A stretch of 64,000 bases of DNA, from assembly GCF_016808095.1 (NCBI RefSeq), contig NC_068974.1, positions 2,666,001 through 2,730,000 of the forward strand, in the 5' to 3' direction. Each line of letters starts with the position of its first letter. Position 1 is the stretch's first letter. Under the pieces are notes generated by a model that worked only from the letters and a program-made list of their open reading frames with translations, was not told the DNA's origin and did no database searches. Both the position numbers and the translations under genes were made by a program. Below, in pieces: positions 50,781-61,367 of this stretch. Source of the stretch: Vigna angularis (taxonomy: Eukaryota > Streptophyta > Magnoliopsida > Fabales > Fabaceae).

Positions 50781-50868
50781 GTGTTCGACCAAATAGTGGT
50801 CTACAAATGGTAATGGGTTCTAAGTTCACTTTGCTGTTGTTTGGGTTGAATTAATTGTGTACAATGTT

Positions 50869-50870
<2 letters not shown>

Positions 50871-50923
<53 letters not shown>
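50871..50923. repeat. (AT)n microsatellite inside the nested LTR
   Basis: Pure AT dinucleotide run of about 53 bases. Confidence 0.95.
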
Positions 50924-50924
<1 letters not shown>

Positions 50925-52540
50925 TCTGATGTGATTTATGTGAATGCATGAGATATAATAAAATTACTGTGATGACTGTATTTTATGATGTTAATGTGAG
51001 TTGAGGAATATGAGTATGGTATGAATCTCATGGAGAAATTATGTAATATTATGTCATTAGTGTGTATGTTGATGTTGAGGGTCCCGTAGTTGGAGGTTAT
51101 CCTGATACTCTAATAACCATCCAGTCTCATGTAGAGAAGGATGAATTATGTGGTGAGAGGAGCAGGAGGTCCTGGTCTACGTTCCGGTTTGAACATAGTG
51201 AGGGGACTAACCTTGTGAATGGTATGAAGTATTTTGGAAGGGTATATGTAAGAAAAAGTAGAAGTCATCACAAGTGCATAACTTCCCGTGACCGCTCATC
51301 AACGTATCATCCGGATGAGTGTCTAGTAGGAATTATGGTATGATAGTATATGAGAATGTCTGACCTAAATATTATATGATGTTTTTATTGAAGCAATTAT
51401 GCATGTTTTATAATTGTTGTGTGGCATGTTAGCTCACCCTTACTTGTTTGTTTGTGCCGGGAAAATTGTATTTTTGCGATGATCGTATAACGTATTTGTT
51501 ATACGGGAGCAGAGGAAGAATTATCGCATGATCTGGTGTATATGAAGGAAGATTTGGAAGAGCAGATTAGAGGGATTCAATGATATCTCTGCAGTCAACT
51601 ACGAGCTTAAAACTTATGTATAGATTTAAGTTTGAGGTTACATGGTGTTAATGTAATTGTATTATTACAATTTTTTTAAAATTTTGAATTTTAAAGGGAA
51701 AATTTTTGGGATGTTACAAATCCCGCTCGGTTAATGTCGAAGGCCGAGAGGTAAATCCCTCTCGGTTCATGTTGAAGGACGAGCGGCAAACCCCGCTCGG
51801 TTAATGTCGAAGGCCGAGAGGTAAAACCCTCTCGGTTCATGTTGAAGGATGAGCGGTAAATTCCTCTCAGTTAATGTCGAAGGACGAGTGGTACATCCCT
51901 CTTGGTTAATGTCAAAGGTCGAGAGGTAAAACCCTCTCGGTTTGTCTTTACATGGAAAAAGTTCTAAAAAGAACTCTCCTCAACCACCAACAGGAGCGAT
52001 AGGAGCTCTCCAATACAGCAAAACACAGCCTCCCTCAAACTCATAAGTCCTATAGTTAACCACGGCTAAAGCCCAACGCTTAACTCGGACTTGGGGGGCA
52101 TGACACATCATATGAAATATTGACCGAGTGGTTACAAACAACCAACCGGATTTTCAGGTAATCTGTTTATATCTTATTTTGTTTATATTTATTGGGCTTA
52201 TATCAGCTTAGGATCCATGAGGTCAATTATAAATACAAAGTTAGGGCCAAAAGCCAGGTACGTTCCACTTACGCATTATTCACTCTAGGCTACTCTCAAA
52301 TACTTAAGAGTGATAATCATTCACTAAATATTCAACCAAGAGCCGAGGCTCTTCAAATCACACGCCTAACTTGAGCGTCGAAGTATCTTTTTAAGGTACA
52401 TCCTCCCTCGTCAAGAAGGAGACCGATCAGTTTGCGCCAACACCGATCGACCAACAGTAGGAGTTTGGAAGCGAGCGAGCGACCCAGACACGTCAGCAGG
52501 TTAGTCTCTCGGTCCCAAAAATATCTATCGAAACGGTTAC

Positions 52541-53227
52541 TATTAAACTGTGTTAAAGAGAAAATAAAAACTTATAATCTAAATTCATGAAATGATAAAA
52601 TAAATAATTAAAGTACATATTTCATAACTCACCAAAAACAACTTTAATCTCTTCTCTTCAATTTAACAATCTCTTTCTATTTGATCATGTTCTTCTTTTT
52701 CGTCATACTTTATAATTTATATAGACTTACATTATTTATTAAATTTTATCTCTTTTTAAAAGAATTTATGCATATCTTTAATATATTTTATATTGTTAAT
52801 TTGTTTAGAAAAATATGTTATAAAGTTTGTTATTATACATAATTATAGACAATAACAAAATTTGGTTAGCTAGAACACTTTTTTCAAAAAACTTATTCAC
52901 TAATGACTAAAGTAAAATTAAGGCTTAATTAATATTTTGGTTCAAATATTTGTGATCCTTTGATTTTTCCTTTGTCTTTAATTCAATTTTCATTTTATTT
53001 AAAAAATTCAATATAGTCAATTATGTTAATTTAGTATTAACATCATTTAAAATATGATCATGTACACCGTCTTGTTTTTTTTTAGTTTTCTTCAAATCTT
53101 TCTTTTTTTTTCTTCTCCCACTTTTCACCATTGGTTTAGAATGGCACGTTAAGGTTTAGAATCTTTGAATGATTTAGAGAATGTGCTACTATGTTTCACA
53201 AAATGTGTATGGTATATAGTAATTAGG
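52541..53227. other. AT-rich intergenic DNA
   Basis: Nothing recognised apart from homopolymer T runs near 53075 and 53105. Confidence 0.5.
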
Positions 53228-53620
53228 TCGGCGTTCAAAATATTATTATTGGGTCAAACAGTCCAGCAGACGACAAAATAACCAAAGATATCTCATTAGA
53301 GATATTGATAAGCAGTTTATGAGTAACTAATCGAATCTCCAGGTAATTTTATTTTTATTTGATCTATGAAACAATTATAAATACACTGATAGGGCTAAAG
53401 GCTATGTACGTTTTACTCAATACTCAATTGTGATAGCTCTTCGTTAAACACTAAAGATTCAATTATGAGCAGAAGCTCTTTCAACACATGTCTAACTTGC
53501 GTCAGAGTGCCTTTTGTAGGTACCCTCTCCCTCGGCTCAGACTTGAAGAACTTGGAGCAGGAGATTCAGAAATCAGAAGAAGAAAGGCGACATAAAAAAA
53601 GTGTGTTTCTTGGCCCTACA
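53228..53620 (+). mobile_element. Degraded LTR fragment of the 17.8-kb family
   Basis: Runs parallel to the left arm at 17.9-18.35 kb: GATATTGATAA, TAATCGAATCTCCAGGTAA, TTATTTGATCTATGAAAC, TATAAATACACTGA, AGGGCTAAAGGC, AAGCTCTTTCAACACATG and TTTTGTAGGTACCCTC. The U3 start and U5 end are missing. The open frame at 53465 is the U5 region read through. Confidence 0.65.
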
Positions 53621-55147
53621 CAAATCCCAACCGAAGCAAAATGCTTATTTTATTTATGATAAATGTGGATGGTGGAAAAGAGAGGAAGACAGAGGAAAAA
53701 TGGTGGTAGAAAGTGATAATTGCATATGGTGGAGAAAAAAAAGAAGGGAAAAGAAGAGAGAAGAATAGGACAGAAGGGAGAAAAGGAAAAAACATACACA
53801 TACTCACTTCTCAAATATAATGTTAACACCAATTTAATATATAAGACCACATTTAATTTTTTTTTAAATAAAATGATGATTGAATTGAAGACAAAAAGCA
53901 AAATTAGAAAATCACATTAAATAAACCCACAAATATTGAATACAAAATACTAATTAAGTTTAAATTTAATGAATAAGAAATTACTATTTAAGTGTATCAC
54001 CATAAAAAATATATTATTCCTTTTGGAATTAGTTTTATATATCAATTTTTGTTTTAGAAAAGATGCATAATAAAGTTTGCTATTAACATCATAATTTATA
54101 ATATAAAATTATTTAATTATAATTATTGAGTGGCTATTGGTAGGGAAATATATTAAAATAAATAAATAATAAAATATTAATATAATCATGTTTAAATTAA
54201 TATATAATCATACTTCAATTTTTAATTTATTAAATTAATAAATATAACTATAACTATATATATATATATTAACTTTTTAATAAATTTTTATGCGCTTTTA
54301 CTTTACGTTCTTTGATTTTACAAAACTTTTGTCCCCTTTTTCAATTTTTTTAATTATTTATTTCCTCTTGTTTTGTTAATCTTCAATTAGTATTACCTCA
54401 CTATCACTTCATCATAGATATTTGGTTGCATTTGTACCCTAAATATTTTGTATCTTCTTAATTCGATGCTTTCAAAAAATGCGGGTGAGTATTTCATCTT
54501 CATCATTGTTTATCTTGAGGTATTCCATATAGTTTTGTCATCAAAGTTGCTACTTGTTGCTTTTAATGTTAATTAAGAGGATAGAATAATTGTCACCATT
54601 TCGTAATTTAATTAAACTGAGGAGTGTTATTTGAAATATCGAACAAAATTTGGAGTAAATTCAGCTTGAACACTAGTATTTGTAATGAGTGTCTTATCAT
54701 GTAAGATAAAGAAAACAACCTAAATGATTGGTAGATAAAAAAAACGGAGAATTAGAGAAGGCAATAGTTAATGAGCATAACCTTCTCCGGTTTTGAGATC
54801 AACTAAGCGGAACACAGATTCGATTGACAGTATAGCCAATATAAATAAAAATAAGACTGCACCTGCCGACGATACTAAGGCCAAAATTTAGTTGGAAATC
54901 AACCCTACCAATGAGGGGATGAGGCTACTCAATCTCTTCCGGTAATTATGGGTTGTACTGGGCGTCTTGCGAAGTTGAGGAGTATGTAACTTGCTTCTGC
55001 TTGGAACATCAGTTGAGGGGTAGACTGAGTAGACTTATTTTGTTGAGTTCATAGAGAGCCCCAATATGTTCAACGTAATCGTTTGCAAGGGAAATGAGTA
55101 AGTATTTCATGGGAAGGAGAATTGTCCTACAAACTTCCTCTTCAAAA
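53621..55147. other. Intergenic DNA, partly repeat-like
   Basis: A purine-rich tract lies at 53660-53800 and AT-rich DNA continues to about 54700. A less AT-rich stretch at 54730-55147 adjoins the minus-strand LTR at its U5 side and may be residual element interior; no coding remnant was recognised. Confidence 0.4.
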
Positions 55148-55592
55148 TGTTTCGGAGCTTAGGGTTGAGGTAAACAGTCCAACATCAAATATATTGTTCA
55201 AGGTCCAAAAGTTGTTCTGAAGTTCAAGGTCCAAAAGTTGTTCTGAAGTTCAAGTTCTCTCGTATGCTTGTTCAAACAATTCGGAGGATACCTGCAGAAG
55301 ACACTCTTATGTCAAGTATTAATGGTGTAATAATTTAGATCACCAACCTTTTTACCCCATACATATATTTATAGATTTTGGAGTGGGCTTTTGATTAACA
55401 TTGACCTAATTATGATCGAATTGTAGGTAATCACATTTTACTTCTAAATTGGTCAACACTAAGATTAATTACCTTGACCAATGACCGATCAATTCACTTC
55501 CCTGATCGTCCGACCTTGACAGTGGCTCGCTCATGAATCCAAATGAAGGTTGATCGTCTAATATGTAATTGACCAGACGGTTATATGATACA
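55148..55592 (-). mobile_element. LTR of the GAAACA-ended family, minus strand, diverged
   Basis: On the minus strand it starts TGTATCATATAACCG and ends GCTCCGAAACA, 445 bp, close to the 435-436 bp of the LTRs at 48.3 and 52.1 kb. Internally it has CATTGGTCAAGG, TATAAATATATG and GTGTCTTCTGCAGGTATCC in the expected order. A 26-bp direct duplication (TTCAAGGTCCAAAAGTTGTT plus CTGAAG) sits at about 55197-55249. Outer flanks give no TSD as a solo LTR, so it may be one end of a deleted element. Confidence 0.6.
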
Positions 55593-55766
55593 AATTTTTT
55601 GAAAGTCTTAACTCAAAATACAAAAAAAAAAAAAAGAAGAAAAAAAAGATGAAGACAATGATGAAGATTATACATCCGAATAATTAGAAGAGTTTCCATC
55701 TTTGAATGAAAAATATAAAAATTACAATAAAAAAATAAAGTTAAAACACATTTTGGTAGTGAGTAT

Positions 55767-55930
55767 TGTGACACCCGGGCACTGACAATGGCGAGGAGTG
55801 ATCGCCGGTGCAAGAGGCACAAAGTGCAAGGGACACTAACAAGGAGCGGCTCCTGGCAGGCTTCGAGTGGAAGGGACACATGGATAAATCGAATATACAC
55901 CGGAATGAGAGAGATCTAGAGACTGTATAG
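55767..55930 (+). mobile_element. Probable Ty3-type LTR 5' portion
   Basis: TGTGACACCCGGGCACTGAC at 55767 starts an abruptly GC-richer segment; TGTGACACCCGG is a common plant LTR start. The segment fades into AT-rich DNA and no 3' end or TSD was found. Confidence 0.4.
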
Positions 55931-56562
55931 GTATGGGACTATACCGTTGAAAGATAGCTTAAAGGAATTGATTTGGCTACTTATATCACCAAAATGCATG
56001 TGCTTTTTGTAATTTAGGGATTGATGACCTTCTGGGAAGTGATGTGTCTTATGAAGATAAAAATATGGGGAGTGGCTAAAAAGAAATTCTCTTCAAAGTA
56101 AAGAAAAATGATTGTCAATTGTTCAACATGATTTAACATTTTTATCCTTTGTTTAATTTTAATGTGAATTTACTTGCTCATAATCAATTATATGTTTTTA
56201 AATGAATCGATTCTATTTTTCCTGTAATAAAAGGGGAATCGATTCTCGTGACAGTGGTTACTTTGTTTTTCTGCATAATCAATTCTTCTTTCTGTCCCTC
56301 ATAATTAATTCATTAATTCTTCGTAATGCATAGTAATAGTAGTAATGAACTGTGAAAGATAAAATGGTAATATTTTATTTTTATCTATTAAAATAGTTTT
56401 TAAATTTATCAAATCTATTATATCATGCAATAACTTTCATAAATTTTTATTTTAATTTCGTTTTTTTTATCATCTTTTCTTAATTAAAATAACCTTACAC
56501 TCATCCCATTTTTTTTCACGAAATTTACTCTCCAAAGTCTAAACGCCAAAGAGAATAATGGA

Positions 56563-56564
<2 letters not shown>
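55931..56564. other. AT-rich intergenic DNA
   Basis: It has a few AATCGATT phrases (56205-56240) like those in the old repeats at 5.4 and 58.4 kb. Otherwise nothing was recognised. Confidence 0.4.

Positions 56565-56638
<74 letters not shown>
56565..56638. repeat. (AT)n microsatellite
   Basis: Pure AT run of about 74 bases. Confidence 0.95.
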
Positions 56639-56642
<4 letters not shown>

Positions 56643-57087
56643 CATATCATTAATTTTGATACATGTTATTAGTATTAAAATTTGGAAATAAAATATGGTT
56701 TTTATTTAATTTATTTTGACTAATTGTCTATTTGTGTATTTATTAAATACTTTCTTTTTGTATAATTTATTTATATATTTTGAGATGATAATTTTTTTAT
56801 CTGACGTATAATCACTTTTTCTTTTGAATATTGTATGAAAAATAGTTAATGTAACATCACAATTTTCATATTATTCAAGATATATCATATTTTTAATATT
56901 ATAAAACAGTTAACTAAAAAAACATATAAATTATTACGACAATTATTTAGAAATAATAGCAAGATATATATATATACCATATTATACAAGGAGATATTAC
57001 ATTAAACCAAAAACATAATATACACTTTACAAATAAAAAAGGAACTATGAAATGTTCTACTTTAACCTTAAGCTCTGTCACTCGCTA

Positions 57088-58083
57088 CACTAGTACAAAA
57101 ACACATTTAACATCGTTGTTTTTCGGCCTTTCACGTCGAATTCAAAATTCACGTCATATGGAGAGACGTTAAATTGACGTCGAACATAGAACAATTTGAC
57201 GTTAATCAAATTAATGTCGAATTTTGTCAATATTCGATGTTAATTAATTTTTTTATTTTTTAATTAATTGTGATCTTTTTTACAACTCTACAATGAAAAG
57301 CAAGAAAACAACAAATTTTAGTTTTTGATATTTTATAAAGCATGAACTATGAACGTGTAGTGTAGTATCAATAACAAATAATAATAACAAACAATAACAA
57401 ACAACAAACAAGTTCAATCAAACAACAACAAACAGGTTCAACGAAACAAAAACAACAAACAAGTTCAAAAAAAAACAAGTTCAACAAATAAGTTCTTCAA
57501 AACTAAAACGAAAACTAGTATTCAAAAGCGAGTTCGTCGAAATAAAGTATTGCCACCAGTGAGAGAGAAAGCAGAATGCGTCTATGAAGGACAAGAACAC
57601 AAAAATAATCGATCAAAACAAACGAAAAACATACCTAAAGTAGTTAATTAACATGCATTTGTAACAAATGAAAGAAAGATTATATATGATGGTCGTCAAA
57701 CTTCGTTATAGAAAAGTTTGAGCAGAGAAGAGAGTGTCACGCGCTAAGATAAAGTGAATGAATTTTCAATCTCCCACTCAAATTTTTATTGAATTCACTA
57801 ACCTTTTAACATCTAACATTGCAACATTCGACGTTTTATATCCTTTTGACGTTTTGACGTCTAATTCTAGGGAATTCGATGTCATACATAAATACATTTT
57901 CACCTTCGCGCTAAACATTTTCACAAAATTTACCCAATATAACAAATTGACGTCGAATTACAATTCTAAACGATGTCTAATAATTGCATTTATTTACAAA
58001 AATGATGTTGGTCATTTTTAACGTTGGTTATTCAGTGATTGGACGTTGAACGCGTGACGTTATACGCTGTTTTTGCACTAATG
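57088..58083. mobile_element. Non-autonomous CACTA element, TSD CTA
   Basis: The left end CACTAGTACAAAAACA and the reverse complement of the right end CATTAGTGCAAAAACA form the TIR. CTA flanks it at 57085-57087 and 58084-58086, the 3-bp TSD of CACTA elements. The outer 200 bp on each side are dense in TTGACGTCGAA / TTCGACGTT-type repeats in both orientations, the expected transposase-binding subterminal repeats. The interior has a CAAACAACAAACAAGTTCAA-type reiteration (57370-57490). No transposase is present; a frame at 57758-58021 only crosses subterminal repeats. Confidence 0.88.
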
Positions 58084-58299
58084 CTAACTCTTGCTTACCA
58101 AAGACACCTCTAAGTCACACCATTAAGTTAATCATTGCAAAAGAAAAAACAAACACATATATGAATATATAAAGACAAAAGGGAAAACTAAAATACCAAA
58201 AGAACATTCATACATTTTAAAACAATAATATCACATTCATAATATAAATCAAGACATACATGAATAATCATATCAACTTTAAACTTCGATCATTTGAGT

Positions 58300-59330
58300 T
58301 TTAAAGAAAAATAACAATACCTACTGAAATAATCGATCATCAGATATGATAATCAATTATCTTAGAATACCTACTGTAATAATGCAATTCTGACTGAAAT
58401 AATCGATTATCAAGTCTGATAATCGTATGTTCCTGTCAGTTTTTGAAAACAACATGATTTTTCTAATTTGGTTATCCCCAATACATATCCAAATGAACAA
58501 AATGGTATCCTTGACACTAAAATTGATTCAAAAACATGTTTATATCCAAAATTGAATATCATTTTGCTTATTTTTCCAAAAATGAGATGCATCAGATCAA
58601 TCACACTTCAAAACTCAAGATATCATATTTTTATGAGTTACAAGTCATATTTTGGTGCACTAAGATGCTAAACAAGTTTTAAATGATCTCAATACAAACT
58701 CAAAACACCAAATTTACTTCTACAATGATTCCTTTAGAATTTCACCTATCAAAACTCCCAATTTTCAACTAAAATCAACCTTAACTCTCACTTTTCACTA
58801 CATCAAAAACCAGCAATAAGTCTCCACCATTTATAATATCAAAACCATTAGCTCACGAGACCAAAACAAGCATATTTCATACAACAACCACAATAGCAAA
58901 CCAACATCCCAAAATGTCCAATTCAGACCAGTAAAACAATTAAAAGTTAACAAGCAACTTCATCAAAATTGTCTCATCAAGCCATAAGATTTTAAACCCC
59001 AAACTCAAGTAATTATACCATAACATAGCAGAATTACAACAACAATTCCAGTTAAATAAATAATAATTCTTATCAATCAAAGTTATCAATTTGACATGTC
59101 ATAAAATGCACTATCAGAGAATTCAACATAGATTCAACAATGGTTTCGTGCATCTTCACATACCAATTCAGAATATCAAGTTACTATAAATTTAAAAACA
59201 AGGTATTTAACTTCTATTACCTTACGGAGGACCTAAATTTCTACAAGAGCTAAGACGACTCCACCAACTCAAAAACTTTATCTGCACTACAACTCACAAA
59301 AACATTATCAACACACACATATAGACCTCC
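58300..59330 (-). repeat. Old LTR-like repeat, inverted relative of 4.25-5.96 kb
   Basis: The reverse complement aligns with about 4820-5500: AACATGTTTTTGAATCAATT, GATAACCAAATTAGAAA, GATAATCGATTATTTCAG and ATGATATCTTGAGTTTT all have counterparts in the same order. It is strongly diverged and no ends were found. Confidence 0.55.
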
Positions 59331-59334
59331 ACAC

Positions 59335-59510
59335 TGGTAAGATATTGTCCGCTTTGGGCCAAGCCCTCACGGATTTACTTTTGGTACCACTCCAAAAGGC
59401 CTCTTATAAATGAAGGTATCTTATGTGTATATAAACTCATGTCCATGTCTTATTTTATCTGATGTGGGACATTGTTTATACCCAACCGTTAGAACCACTG
59501 ATTAACATAG
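59335..59510 (+). mobile_element. Short common plant repeat, possibly TRIM-type LTR
   Basis: Contains GATATTGTCCGCTTTGGGCC, AAGCCCTCACGG, CCAAAAGGCCTC and GATGTGGGAC in the order found in a short repeat that recurs across many dicot genomes. I place it as TRIM-like from memory of the phrase. No second copy occurs in the window. Confidence 0.45.
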
Positions 59511-59595
59511 AATCTTATAGAAGACTGATATGACATATCTAAAAACACTACGACTCGCATGTAACGAAAATGAAACCGACCAAAAAAAAAGAGTA

Positions 59596-59666
59596 GAAAC
59601 TAACTTACTCTTTTGAAGAAACTAACTTACTCTTTTGAAGAAACTAACTTACTCTTTTGAAGAAAC
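59596..59666. repeat. 22-bp tandem repeat, three copies
   Basis: Three perfect units of GAAACTAACTTACTCTTTTG plus AA, then a partial fourth. Confidence 0.95.
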
Positions 59667-59699
59667 AGACTTGAAGATCTCACTGTTATGATCACTGAA

Positions 59700-61190
59700 T
59701 TGGTCTTTGATCATCAAACAGATGAATGCACAATAAAAACTTCTAAAAAAATATTAGAGAATTTTAAAATAATAAAAGCCGTTTATAATACATACATGTT
59801 ACCACTGATAAGTGAAAATTTCAAATAATAAATATACATATTACCTAAAAAAAAACTAAGTTAATAATTAATATAAATTAAATCAATTTTCTAAGAATAA
59901 ATTAATAATTTTTATTCCAAAAGTTATTTAATATTTTTGAAAAATAAAAAAATCTTCCCTCCTCTATTTTTCCTTTTATAGGTGAGGGTAAATTCCCGTG
60001 AAAATTTATATTTTTATCTTTTTTTCTTTCTTTTTCACTTCTATACAGAAAAACAAAGGATTGACATTGGAACCACAGCAAATGCGACCAAAGTGAGTGC
60101 ATAATAGCAGACATACGACTAAACTCAGAGGATCACGTCTTTGTCACAAAACAGAAGGTAACTGTGTCAATAAATCTCAAACCTCTGTTCTCTGACACAG
60201 TAAAAACTACTTAAAAATATTATAACAGAAAATAAATAAATAAATATTTAAGCCACATATACAAGTAAATTATAATTAAGAATTTCTTTTAATAATATTA
60301 TTTTTTAACTCTTTTCAGTTTCTACTAGTTTAATCCATAAAGAACTAACAAAAAAACTACGCACGGTTAAAGTACAATACTTTTTAATTAAAAAAAAACT
60401 AAAGAAATAATTAAAATAAAAAATTTAATGACACACTTAGGAAATTTATAATTACCAATGGTATTGTTGAAAAAAATAATAATAAACTACAATAAAACTG
60501 TTCTGATTCAATTCAAAATACTTGTTCAAGTTGATAAAGGATTGTAGTTAACAGTAATCATTGTCTTTTTTAAGTAAGATTGCTTTTTAGGTTTATTAAC
60601 ATGTCATTTTTTTCTCTATAATTGTAGTCTTTAAATTTTAAACATGTACATATTTTTATTTAATTTTGAATATAGTTTATTTCTTTTACTTTATCCCATT
60701 GAATCTTGAACTTGATATATTTATCAAAGATACCATCAAGAAATAATTTAATTAACGAAAATATAAAATATGAAAGTATGCAAAATTACAAATGTAACAA
60801 AAATTATTTAATTTTCAAAATTTAGAATAAAAAATAACAACAACCAAAATGTGGAATTAAAAATAAAAAATATATTTACAAATTAATATAATTTTTTTTT
60901 ATTTTAAAAAACCACTAATACATGATTCTCTTGTCCGAAAACATACAACTGCATTAAACAAAATTATCTAGCAGAATCTGTAGCAGGAAAACAAATTGAT
61001 CATCAATCACTTTTTTTAAACTATTGACACGATGCTACCAACCTAGTATTGAAAATTGTTTCGACATAAAAATGTCAAACAAAAATATTAATTATCAGAA
61101 ATAAAATACTGATAATAATCCATGTTAAAGCACTAAAACATTACCATTAAAATTTTAATTAGAAAATCATTAGCCCTTGGAAAGTGGAAG
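59700..61190. other. AT-rich intergenic DNA upstream of the right-hand gene
   Basis: No gene seen. Presumably it includes the distal promoter of the gene starting near 61.2 kb; no decisive TATA box was picked out. Confidence 0.45.
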
Positions 61191-61199
61191 ATTTTAGCA

Positions 61200-61367
61200 G
61201 AAGAAGACATCTAGAGATTGGGATCATCCCTGTTCCTGTCTCTCTCTTCTTTCTCTCTCTTCTCTTGGTTCCCTTCTTTACTTAAATCTTAAAATCCAAT
61301 AACTACAAACAAAGTTCAACAGTACCATCATCATACCCATCATCATCATCATCATCAGAATTCCAAG
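61200..61367 (+). other. Putative non-coding first exon (5' leader) of the right-hand gene
   Basis: A CT-rich tract (TCTCTCTCTTCTTTCTCTCT region, 61240-61265) and a CAT/ATC repeat (61326-61357) are typical of plant 5' leaders. They lead to TTCCAAG|GTGGGTTTG, a good donor at 61368. No long frame starts here. The T-rich sequence that follows to about 62020 looks like a leader intron; candidate acceptors are TGTGCTAG (about 61921) and GGGGTTTTAG (about 62020). Confidence 0.5.

Larger units (their letters stand above)
49444..51718 (+). mobile_element. Solo LTR nested in the hairpin array, TSD AATCC
   Basis: Starts TGTAAAGACCACA, ends TTTTGGGATGTTACA, 2275 bp; AATCC at 49439-49443 and 51719-51723 restores the array unit when joined. 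The 3' end and the GGTTATCCTGATACTCTAAT block (about 51093) tie it distantly to the LTRs at 36.5 and 44.2 kb. It carries a 27-bp minisatellite and a TA microsatellite. Confidence 0.9.
48766..51945 (+). repeat. Tandem array of 35-bp hairpin-forming units (split by nested LTR at 49444-51718)
   Basis: Units alternate GACGAGCGGTAAATCCCGCT and GCCGAGAGGTAAATCCCTCT, each spaced by TTAATGT(C/T)GAAG. A 70-bp dimer is the higher-order unit in 49040-49443 and 51724-51945. Each unit is self-complementary (CCGAGAGG..CCTCTCGG; GAGCGG..CCGCTC) around a TAAAT loop. A looser version with ACGGTAAAGCCCGT and CCTAGGAAGCACTCCTAG occupies 48766-49040. Roughly 11 units lie left and 6 right of the nested LTR. Confidence 0.9.
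48255..52535 (+). mobile_element. Non-autonomous LTR retrotransposon (TRIM/LARD-like), TSD GTTAC, with nested solo LTR
   Basis: The 5' LTR is 48255-48690 and the 3' LTR 52101-52535, 436 and 435 bp with roughly a dozen differences. TSD GTTAC is at 48250-48254 and 52536-52540. The 5' LTR starts TGATACATCATATG and ends CGAAACA (CGAAACG in the 3' copy). A putative PBS region TTTTGACGCCCACC follows the 5' LTR and a purine tract ACTTGGGGGGCA precedes the 3' LTR. The LTR has a TATAAATAC box and the CTTGAGCGTCGAAGT..TTGCAGGTAC U5 motif. Without the nested LTR the element is about 2.0 kb and its interior is almost wholly a tandem hairpin array. It has no gag or pol, so it must have moved by proteins supplied in trans. 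Confidence 0.9.

Noticed and set aside
51062..51343. 93-codon frame in the nested LTR
   Set aside because: It overlaps the conserved non-coding LTR block that appears in other families without an open frame.
59341..59420. Considered as a tRNA- or 5S-derived SINE
   Set aside because: No A/B box pair or 5S signature could be read; the phrase order matches a short LTR-like plant repeat instead.
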